64,000 bases of DNA, from positions 74,895 to 138,894 of the forward strand of contig JBFLYP010000004.1 in the NCBI GenBank assembly GCA_040756575.1, given 5' to 3'. The stretch's first letter is position 1. Each line of letters opens with the position of its first letter. Positions 7,919 to 14,583 of the stretch are shown piece after piece. Origin of the DNA: DTYU01 sp040756575 (GTDB lineage Bacteria > Bacillota > Desulfotomaculia > Desulfotomaculales > Ammonificaceae). The notes beneath the pieces are model-generated. The model was not told where the DNA came from. It ran no database searches and was given only the letters and a program-made list of their open reading frames with translations. The position numbers and the translations under genes were made by a program.

Positions 7919-7996
7919 GAGCCGCAAACCTTAGAACCGCAAGGCTTTCAGGGTACGGATTAAGATGCTCATTTAGTAAGTTTAGAGGATGATCAA
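7865..7996. repeat. GATGATCAA repeats and a 14-bp inverted repeat at the 3' end of the ATPase gene
   Basis: GATGATCAA occurs at 7865-7873, 7874-7882 and 7988-7996, with a partial copy at 7883-7886. Between them ATGAGCATCTTAAT (7902-7915) and ATTAAGATGCTCAT (7959-7972) form a perfect inverted repeat. The stretch is AT-rich against its surroundings. Such clusters next to a replication ATPase often act as iterons or operator sites; this is inference. Confidence 0.55.
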
Positions 7997-8037
7997 GTTG
8001 ATGATTATCTTAAAAAAGATGAGGAGGTGAAGGCGGC

Positions 8038-8468
8038 ATGCGCAGCATCGCCGATCTGGTTACAACGCTTGCGGGGATAGGGGTGAAGTTCATCCCCATG
8101 CGCTCAAAGGGCAAGGTTGAAATCCGGCTGCAGACGCCGTGGCGGGGAGAGCCGCCGCAGGAGATTGAGCCGCTGATAAAAGACCTGGAGCAGCGGCGCG
8201 AGAAGGCCGTCAAATACCTGGTAGAGTCGAAGATCCTGGGCGAAGCGGTTTCCCTGCACGGGGAGCGGCTGCGGGTCCACCGGGCCAGGCCGATCTGCGT
8301 CTTGACCTGCGCCTGCTGGCGCTGGAGCGTCTGGGCCGGTGCGTGATCGCCATGCTGGAGGACGGCAGGCTGGAGCTGCCGGAGGACACGTTGGCCTACA
8401 TCGCGGCGACGCTGCCGGTAAAGTCGCTCGCGCGGTATCTTAAAGAGATTCAGGAGGGGATACGGTGA
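8038..8468 (+). CDS. Hypothetical element protein, probably split by a frameshift
   Basis: ATG 8038 lies behind GAGGAGGTG. The first frame gives about 80 sensible residues (MRSIADLVTTLAGIGVKFIP, then EPLIKDLEQRREKAVKYLVE), resembling small docking-type helical domains. Near 8275 that frame turns into Cys/Trp-rich noise, while the -1 frame continues as DLRLDLRLLALERLGRC and LPVKSLARYLKEIQEGIR up to the stop at 8466. The join has the sign of one missing base. Product unknown; it is tightly followed by the excisionase-like gene, whose GTG overlaps its stop. Confidence 0.5.
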
Positions 8469-8638
8469 AGGTCTACACGGTGGCCGAGGTAATGAGGATG
8501 CTCAAGGTGCGCAAAAGTTACGTCTATGAGCTTATCTACACCGGGAGGCTGCGGGCGGCGAAACTGAGCGAACGGAGGCTGCGGATCACGGAGGAGGCGC
8601 TGAGGGAGTTCCTGGAGGCGCAGACGCGCCGGCAATAA
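8465..8638 (+). CDS. Excisionase-like helix-turn-helix protein
   Basis: A 57-residue product from GTG 8465, overlapping the upstream TGA. Sequence MKVYTVAEVMRMLKVRKSYV is followed by a YELIYTGRLRAAKLSERRLR segment. That is the HTH_17/MerR-type winged-helix excisionase pattern (TVxEVAxxLxVxxxTVYxLIxxGxLxAxKxGxxxRI). Its place just before the integrase gene fits a directionality factor that bends DNA at the att sites. Confidence 0.8.
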   Translation: MKVYTVAEVMRMLKVRKSYVYELIYTGRLRAAKLSERRLRITEEALREFLEAQTRRQ

Positions 8639-8723
8639 TACTCACCATAAGCTTGCAGGAAAGGAGCCGGGCGGGGGCGAAATAAACCCTTTGCCCGGCT
8701 CCCTTCTTTTCAGGGGGGATGCT

Positions 8724-9833
8724 ATGGCTTACATCAAACGAAGGGGGGCGAACAGCTACCTGATCGCCGTCTATTTGGGCCGGGACTCCAAAGGGAGACG
8801 CCGCTGGCACTACGAGACGTTTTACGGGACGGAGAAGCAGGCGGAGCACCGCAAGGCGGAGCTGGAGGTGAAATACCGCCGGCCTGCGGGGCCAAGGATG
8901 GCGGCAATGACAATGGGAGAGTACTTAGAGCGCTGGCTGGCCAACACGGAGGGGACGGTCGCCGAAAGCACGCTGGAGACATACGCCCTGCACGTGAGGC
9001 ACCTGACGGCGGCGGTGGGGGAGATGCCGCTGTACGGGCTCACGGGCTTCGACCTGAAGACGCGGCTCAAGGACTACTTCAGGGAATACACCAGGACCAG
9101 GCCGCTGGCGCCAGCGACGATCAAGGGCATCTACGGGACGTTCCGCACGGCGCTGAGACAGGCCAAAGCGGACGGAGTGATCGCTGACGACTTGGCGGCC
9201 AGCCTGAAAGCGCCCCGGGTGCCGCACAAGGAGCGGCGGGTGCTGACCCCGGAGGAGCTGGTGCGGCTCCTGGAGGCCGCCAAGGGGTACAAGCACCACC
9301 TGGTAATTCGCCTCCTGGCGCTGACCGGTATGCGGTTAGGAGAGGTGCTGGGGCTCAGGTGGCAGGACGTGGACCTGGAGCGGGGAGTCCTGATGGTCCG
9401 GCAGTCGGCCAACGTCCGGAAGCGCAAGCTGAACGACCGGCCCAAGACCGAGGCAAGTTACCGCACGCTGGCGCTGGACCAGGAGACGATAGCGCTTCTG
9501 GCGGCGCACAGGCGGGAACAGGAAAAAAGTAGGGTCGTTAATCTGCAGGGGCTGGTCTTCAGCGCCGCAGACGGAAGGCCGCTGCGGGCCAGGGGAGTGC
9601 GGTACGCTTTAGGCCGCGCATTGAAGAAAGCGAGGCTGGCGCACATCCGCGTGCACGACCTGCGGCACACGGCGGGCAGCATCCTGCTGGACGCCGGGAA
9701 GTTGGCGACGGTGGCCGCGTTCCTTGGTCACTCTACACCGGCGACGACCGCCGCGGTCTATTCTCACCCCGTCAGAAAAGGGGCAAGCCTGGCCGAAGTG
9801 CTGCCTGTAAAGCCGTTCCGCAAGGAAACATAA
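8724..9833 (+). CDS. int: Tyrosine recombinase (integrase)
   Basis: 369 residues from ATG 8724, directly behind GGGGGG; the earlier frame extension lacks a better site. An N-terminal AP2-like arm-binding domain (IKRRGANSYLIAVYLGRDSK) is followed by a SAM-like core-binding domain and the catalytic domain. Catalytic residues visible: Arg in LTGMRLGEVLGLRW, Lys in RPKTEASYRTL, HxxR in HIRVHDLRHTAG, His in FLGHSTPATT and the nucleophile Tyr in AVYSHP. It sits 86 bp from attR, the usual arrangement for tRNA-targeting integrases. Confidence 0.95.
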   Translation: MAYIKRRGANSYLIAVYLGRDSKGRRRWHYETFYGTEKQAEHRKAELEVKYRRPAGPRMAAMTMGEYLERWLANTEGTVAESTLETYALHVRHLTAAVGEMPLYGLTGFDLKTRLKDYFREYTRTRPLAPATIKGIYGTFRTALRQAKADGVIADDLAASLKAPRVPHKERRVLTPEELVRLLEAAKGYKHHLVIRLLALTGMRLGEVLGLRWQDVDLERGVLMVRQSANVRKRKLNDRPKTEASYRTLALDQETIALLAAHRREQEKSRVVNLQGLVFSAADGRPLRARGVRYALGRALKKARLAHIRVHDLRHTAGSILLDAGKLATVAAFLGHSTPATTAAVYSHPVRKGASLAEVLPVKPFRKET

Positions 9834-9848
9834 GGCTTCGCGGGTTCG

Positions 9849-9870
9849 GAGGCGGACAACGAGGCGGACA
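9849..9870 (+). repeat. Right-end GAGGCGGACA pair, likely integrase arm sites
   Basis: Two direct copies of GAGGCGGACA, 9849-9858 and 9861-9870, between the integrase stop and attR. The same decamer is found near the left end. Confidence 0.6.
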
Positions 9871-9919
9871 GAATCCCTGGAGAGCTTGATAATACTGGCT
9901 TTTCCAACGGGGGTGCACC

Positions 9920-9943
9920 TTCAAGTCCTGTCGCTCCGACCAG
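9920..9943 (+). repeat. attR (right attachment core)
   Basis: A 24-bp exact copy of the tRNA-Pro 3' end (738-761), with no upstream tRNA arms. It marks the right junction of the element with the chromosome. Confidence 0.88.
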
Positions 9944-9951
9944 GAAAAGTA

Positions 9952-9985
9952 CCGCGAAGTAAAAAGTTGGGCTTCGCGGTTTTTT
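9952..9985 (+). terminator. Original chromosomal terminator of tRNA-Pro
   Basis: Stem CCGCGAAG (9952-9959) with CTTCGCGG (9972-9979), then six T. Before insertion it would have lain directly behind the tRNA gene. Confidence 0.75.
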
Positions 9986-10284
9986 CATCTTCGTATAGGC
10001 AAACTAATCTCCGGAGGGAACCCTATGTCGGCCGGGTTCTTCGGGCGTCAAATGATCCATTGCAGCGTCCTTCGCGCTCTTTATATTGGCTTACCGCAGA
10101 CACAGGCCGGTGCCACCTCCTGCCGGATGCACCACAACTTTTCTCTTTTCCCACCAACTCCATATGGACATGGAAACTGTTTTCCCCATAAAATCGCCTT
10201 AAATAACAGATGATGGCCGCCGGTTTAGGGGAATTGCAAAAGGGGTTGAGCCCCAGTGGAGGGGTTGAAGTTAGGAGGGGTGGA
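9986..10284. other. Intergenic stretch between attR and the PD40/SLH gene
   Basis: About 300 bp with only short open frames that lack binding sites and recognisable products. A TAGGAGGGG site at its very end belongs to the next gene. Nothing else is supportable. Confidence 0.5.
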
Positions 10285-12177
10285 ATGGCCGTCAAATGGT
10301 CCGGGTATTCCACAAGCGTTCTTTTTACGGTTATGCTTTCGTTATTAGCTTCTTTTATTCCGCCTTCGGCTTCAACGGCTGAGGAACCTAAGAACTGGTC
10401 CGTAATCGACAGGGTGAGCGTTTCGAATACGGGTTCGGAGGGGAACGAAAACAGTTATTACGCAAGTATCAGCACAAACGGGCGTTACGTAGCTTTTTCT
10501 TCCGATGCATCCAATCTGGTGTGGGGTGATACCAACAATACAGCAGATGTTTTCGTCTTCGATCGGCTAACGCGCCGGACGCAGCGTGTTAGCGTCTCCA
10601 GTAAGGGCGCCCAGGGGAATGGGAATCATCTCTATCCCAGCATCAGCGCCGACGGCCGTTTTGTGGCGTTCGTTTCAGATTCGAGCAACCTCGTGCCCGG
10701 CGACACCAACGGGATGGCCGACGTGTTTGTACACGACCGGCAGTTGCACAGGACGGAACGGGTAAGCATTTCCGGTACCGGCATGCAGGCGAACGGGAAT
10801 AGCTATTTCCCCAGTATCAGTGCCGATGGGCGCTACGTGGCCTTTTCGTCCGATGCATCTAATCTCGTCAGCGGCGATACCAATAGAAAGGCCGATGTTT
10901 TCGTGCACGATAGGTGGACGCGCCGGACGGAGCGTGTAAGCGTTTCCTCCACAGGCGCTCAGGGGGAAGGAGACCACCTCTTCTCGTGTATCAGTGCGGA
11001 CGGACGTTTTGTTGCTTTTGCTTCTGACTCTGACAACCTGGTGAACGGTGATACCAACGGAACGGTTGACATTTTCGTTCATGACCGGCAGACTCGCCGT
11101 ACGGAAAGAGTAAGTGTTTCCAGTAAAGGCGTTGAAGGAGACGGTGAGCACCTGTCGCCCAGCATTAGCGCCGACGGGCGTTATGTGGCGTTTGTTTCAA
11201 ACTCGAAGAATCTGGTCGAAGGCGATACAAATGATATCGCGGACGTTTTCGTACGTGACCGTGAAAAAGGCCGGACAGAACGGGTTAGCGTGTCAACCAC
11301 CGGCAGAGGGGGAGATAAAGACAGCCGCTCCCCGAGCATCAACGCCGACGGGCGTTATGTGGCTTTTATTTCGGATGCCGCGAATTTAACCCCAGGTGAT
11401 ACGAACGCGAGGGCTGATGTCTTCATTTATGACCGGAAAACTGAAGGGATACAGCGGGTAAGTGACTCAAGAAAAGGTGCGCAAGGGAATGCCGACCCTG
11501 CTTTCCCCTGCATCAGCGCCGACGGGTCTTGCGTGGCCTTCGTTTCCGGAGCGGACAGTTTAGTACCCGGTGATTTAAATTATGTTTCAGATGTATTTGT
11601 GTCCTCAACACTTCCTTTCAAGGACATCTCCGGACACTGGGCGGCCCGGGCGCTGGAGGAACTGGCCGGAAAAGCCGTCGTCGGCGGGTACCCCGATGGC
11701 AGTTTCAAGCCGGATAATAAGATTACACGGGCAGAAGCGGTTGGGATTCTGGCGCGGGTAATGAAGCTTGCTCCCGGCAGCGAAAAGGAACTCAGTTTTT
11801 TTAAAGACAAAAGAAACATCCCCGCTTGGGCGCAGGGTGCGGTGGCTGCAGCAGTGAAAGAAGGGCTGGTGGAGGGTTACCCCTTGCCCGACGGTACGGT
11901 GGTCTTTAATCCTAATGCAACTGTCAGCCGTGCCGAGTTAGCGGTGCTGATATCGCGTATTTTAGTGAAAAAGACCGGAGAGGTTACACCGGCGGTAATA
12001 ACCTTCCGTGACGCCCACAAGATTCCTGCGTGGGCCGGGGATGCTGTGGGTATGGCGTATGCAAAAGGCATTATCGCCGGTTACCCGGATAATACCTTCA
12101 GGCCCCAAAAGTATGTCACCAGAGCGGAGGCTGGCGCAATGATCCTCCGGCTGTTAAAGCAGATTAGCGGCGGATAG
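10285..12177 (+). CDS. Surface protein: seven PD40/TolB-like propeller repeats plus SLH domains
   Basis: 630 residues from ATG 10285 behind TAGGAGGGG; the earlier frame extension is not needed. Signal peptide FTVMLSLLASFIPPSAS. Seven repeats with a 58-residue period share ISADGRYVAFxSDxxNLVxGDT followed by DVFVxDRxTxRTERVS, a seven-bladed PD40 propeller. The last 190 residues hold three SLH domains (FKDISGHWAARALEEL, IPAWAQGAVAAAV, IPAWAGDAVGMAYAKG) that bind pyruvylated secondary cell-wall polymer. It is therefore an S-layer-anchored extracellular protein. The ligand is unknown. Confidence 0.88.
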   Translation: MAVKWSGYSTSVLFTVMLSLLASFIPPSASTAEEPKNWSVIDRVSVSNTGSEGNENSYYASISTNGRYVAFSSDASNLVWGDTNNTADVFVFDRLTRRTQRVSVSSKGAQGNGNHLYPSISADGRFVAFVSDSSNLVPGDTNGMADVFVHDRQLHRTERVSISGTGMQANGNSYFPSISADGRYVAFSSDASNLVSGDTNRKADVFVHDRWTRRTERVSVSSTGAQGEGDHLFSCISADGRFVAFASDSDNLVNGDTNGTVDIFVHDRQTRRTERVSVSSKGVEGDGEHLSPSISADGRYVAFVSNSKNLVEGDTNDIADVFVRDREKGRTERVSVSTTGRGGDKDSRSPSINADGRYVAFISDAANLTPGDTNARADVFIYDRKTEGIQRVSDSRKGAQGNADPAFPCISADGSCVAFVSGADSLVPGDLNYVSDVFVSSTLPFKDISGHWAARALEELAGKAVVGGYPDGSFKPDNKITRAEAVGILARVMKLAPGSEKELSFFKDKRNIPAWAQGAVAAAVKEGLVEGYPLPDGTVVFNPNATVSRAELAVLISRILVKKTGEVTPAVITFRDAHKIPAWAGDAVGMAYAKGIIAGYPDNTFRPQKYVTRAEAGAMILRLLKQISGG

Positions 12178-12192
12178 GCCGGCCGTCAATGT

Positions 12193-12230
12193 AAAAGGGG
12201 CCGCGCACCGCGCGCATGCCCCTTTTGCTT
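12193..12230 (+). terminator. Terminator after the PD40/SLH gene
   Basis: AAAAGGGGC (12193-12201) pairs with GCCCCTTTT (12218-12226) around a G+C-rich loop, followed by a short T-rich run. Confidence 0.7.
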
Positions 12231-13023
12231 TTAATTGTTTATGGCGCTGGTTTAACGGATAGTAGCCGGATGATTGGCCCGCGCATGCAGATGTTGGGGC
12301 CGCTCGTAATAACCGACGCCATCGGAGGAGGAGGATAATCGCGTTGCGCACCTCAGGGGACATCTAATTCTCCGGTACCGACCACAAGCCCTTCCTGGAT
12401 ATCCGTACCGCCCCAGGCGCCTACTCATCTATAGCCTTTTTGAGTGTTTCTCGGTCTCCTGGTGTTTTTACTTCCTGCAGGCCGGCAAAGATATAGGCCT
12501 CGTGATCAAAGCCGATCACGACTACGTTGTCGCCTGGCCACCGTATGGACTTTCTTCAAGGCGTTGAGAATGTCCGTTTCGGTGTATGCGGTTTCTTATC
12601 AAGTCCTCGTAGGCAGGCTGAAAACAACCCTGACTGGTAAGAAGAAGAGAGCCCAGGAAAGAGAATTCTTCGGTACCGCAGAGCTATTCGGTTACCGGTG
12701 GAATTAAGGAAAAGTAACAATGGGAGATTGTGGAAGAGGCCATAATGGTCCGGCTCATCTATAACCGGTACGTTTACGGCGACGAAAATCAGGTCCGACG
12801 GGTACGGTTAGGGCGGCTTGAATATCAGTGAAACTATGATCTTAGGACGTATATTTTACCTGTATTGAAAGCAAACTTTTATCGGCTGCATTAACTTTTG
12901 GCAACGGCGGAACAAGGTCAATTTTTTCAAAAAAGATATATCCTTTACAGGAAGGGATAGTCAGTTTTTCCAGGAGGGAAAGCAACCGGTCCCTAAAGAA
13001 AGCTTATGGGAGGAGAATTCTGG
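12231..13023. other. Intergenic region with a decayed minus-strand gene
   Basis: About 790 bp without an intact gene. On the minus strand, joining two frames between about 12600 and the stop at 12421 gives YTETDILNALKKVHTV and then DNVVVIGFDHEAYIFAGLQE, ending TLKKAIDE. This reads like the C-terminal end of a real protein with a frameshift. The family is not recognised. The remainder is AT-rich and featureless. Confidence 0.35.
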
Positions 13024-13215
13024 GTGCGAGTGGAAGTTGATCATGACTTATGCATCGGGTGCGGTACTTGCGTAGAGTTATGCCCGGAGGTATTCCAATG
13101 GATAGACGAAGAGGATAAGGCAACCGCTACGGGGGAGGAGGTTCCGGAAGACCTGGAGGAGGTTTGTCAGGAAGCGGCGGAAAGCTGCCCGACTGAGGCG
13201 ATTATTACACAATAA
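13024..13215 (+). CDS. Single-cluster 4Fe-4S ferredoxin
   Basis: 63 residues from GTG 13024, nine bases after GGGAGGAG; a start at ATG 13006 would place that binding site inside the gene. Motif CIGCGTCVELCP near the N-terminus and a distant CP near the C-terminus give four ligands for one [4Fe-4S] cluster. Two further cysteines occur (the fourth in the first motif and the first of EVCQEAAESCP), as in Desulfovibrio gigas ferredoxin II, where the equivalent pair can form a disulfide. It is a soluble electron carrier followed directly by a terminator, so probably monocistronic. Confidence 0.92.
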   Translation: MRVEVDHDLCIGCGTCVELCPEVFQWIDEEDKATATGEEVPEDLEEVCQEAAESCPTEAIITQ

Positions 13216-13242
13216 ACCCTCGGCAATCCAATCTAAGGGAAG

Positions 13243-13271
13243 AGTCCCCGTTCGCTTAGCGGGGGCTTTTT
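13243..13271 (+). terminator. Terminator after ferredoxin
   Basis: AGTCCCCG (13243-13250) pairs with CGGGGGCT (13260-13267), followed by five T. Confidence 0.85.
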
Positions 13272-13358
13272 CTTTATAGATAAATTGAACCCAGGAACCT
13301 CAAGAAGTAGAATAAGAATCGGTTGGCCACACGCACAGCAGTCGGTAGGGGGAGTGTC

Positions 13359-14504
13359 TTGAAACGTTTCAAAGTCCTGCATGTGGTCCGCCCGGCGGCG
13401 GGCGGGATGAAGGGTCACTTACTGAGTCTACTGAAGCACACGGATAGGGAACTGTTCGAACCGTGGGTCGCTGGGCCACCCGGGGAGATGCTTAGTGCTG
13501 CGGAGAATTCGGGCTTCAATGTATTTCCTTTACCCTTGCGGGGGGAGATCGACCTGATAAACGATTCCCGGGTGGTTTTACGGTTGGCGCGATTCCTGAA
13601 GGCTAAAAGGTTTGAAATTTTGCATGCCCATGGTTCCAAGGCGGGTCTGGTCGGCAGGCTTGCAGCGATGATTGCAGGTACGCCGGTAGTATTTTTTACG
13701 GCACACAGCTCAATTCTTTATCCGGAATGGCCGGAATTTAAAAAGAAGGCCTATGTTTTCGCGGAAAAATGTTTGGCACGGCGAACCAACCGGGTGATTG
13801 CGGTTTCTGAAGCACTGCGCAGGGAACTGATCGAACGTGAAGGGATGAATCCCGGGCAGGTAGTAGCCGTTTATAACGGGATTAACCCCGGAGATTTTCA
13901 GACCGAGGAACCCCGGGAGTCAATCAGGGTGCGCCTGGGATTGCCGGTTGACCGGCCTGTCGTCGGGGCAGTAGCCCGGTTGGCTCCGCAAAAGGGACTG
14001 AACTATCTTATCGAGGCAGCAGCGCTGATCTCGCCCGGAGAACGGCCGCTTTTTGTGGTAGTGGGTGACGGTCCGTTAAGGGCGGAGCTTGAAGCCTTAG
14101 TGGCGAAGAGGGGAGCCGGCGGGCACTTTATCTTCACCGGTTCGCGCGATGACGTACCGGTTTTTTTAAAGGCCTTCGACATATTGGCTCTCCCTTCGCT
14201 AACGGAAGCGCTGGGACTTGCTGTTTTAGAGGCCATGGCCGCCTCGCTCCCCGTTATTGCTACGGCAGTAGGTGGAATTCCTGAGGTGGTCGTTCACGGG
14301 GAAACCGGAATCCTTGTGCCTCCGCGGGACGCGGTTGCGCTTGCGAAAGGCGTAACAGAACTCCTCGCAGCACCGGAGCGCGCGGCCTCCTTTGGAGTGG
14401 CGGGTCGGAAGCGGGTCTGCGACCTCTTTACCGTAGAAAAAATGGCCGGGCGGGTAATGGATTTATACCGGGAGGCATTGACGGCCCAAGGTTTGCTTTT
14501 TTAA
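13359..14504 (+). CDS. GT4-family glycosyltransferase
   Basis: 381 residues, most likely from TTG 13359 with AGGGGGAG at 13347-13354; an earlier in-frame TTG (13323) has no binding site. The N-terminal GT-B domain contains LHVVRPAAGGMKGHLLSLL and LHAHGSKAGLVGRLAA. The C-terminal domain has VARLAPQKGLNYLIEAA and the nucleotide-sugar motif PSLTEALGLAVLEAMA with its EX7E glutamates. It transfers an activated sugar to an acceptor such as a surface polysaccharide or lipid. Donor and acceptor are unknown. The next gene, a membrane phosphatase-like protein, may share the envelope context. Confidence 0.88.
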   Translation: MKRFKVLHVVRPAAGGMKGHLLSLLKHTDRELFEPWVAGPPGEMLSAAENSGFNVFPLPLRGEIDLINDSRVVLRLARFLKAKRFEILHAHGSKAGLVGRLAAMIAGTPVVFFTAHSSILYPEWPEFKKKAYVFAEKCLARRTNRVIAVSEALRRELIEREGMNPGQVVAVYNGINPGDFQTEEPRESIRVRLGLPVDRPVVGAVARLAPQKGLNYLIEAAALISPGERPLFVVVGDGPLRAELEALVAKRGAGGHFIFTGSRDDVPVFLKAFDILALPSLTEALGLAVLEAMAASLPVIATAVGGIPEVVVHGETGILVPPRDAVALAKGVTELLAAPERAASFGVAGRKRVCDLFTVEKMAGRVMDLYREALTAQGLLF

Positions 14505-14583
14505 AGAGAAAGTCCTTGTAATAAAGTCCTTATAGACTTAAAATTGCTTTAGTTTAGGTCATTTAGGCTGGGAGAGAAACGCA

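Larger units (their letters stand above)
738..9943. mobile_element. 9.2-kb integrative element in the tRNA-Pro gene
   Basis: A 24-bp perfect direct repeat bounds the region: 738-761 is the 3' end of the tRNA plus one base, and 9920-9943 is a second copy with no tRNA body in front of it. A tyrosine recombinase gene ends about 90 bp from the right repeat and is preceded by a small excisionase-like HTH gene. Inside are a RecA/RepA-like ATPase, a ParB-like remnant, a DUF2283 pair and exported proteins. No phage structural, relaxase or type IV secretion genes are seen. It therefore looks like an integrative mobilisable element, a satellite or a decayed integrated plasmid. Confidence 0.88.

Noticed and set aside
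9886..10213. Short plus-strand frames behind attR
   Set aside because: They run through the att core and terminator, and lack binding sites or recognisable products.
10285..12177. Regular DNA repeats that could be taken for a CRISPR array
   Set aside because: The 174-bp period is coding (58-residue propeller blades). No short repeats with unique spacers occur anywhere in the window.
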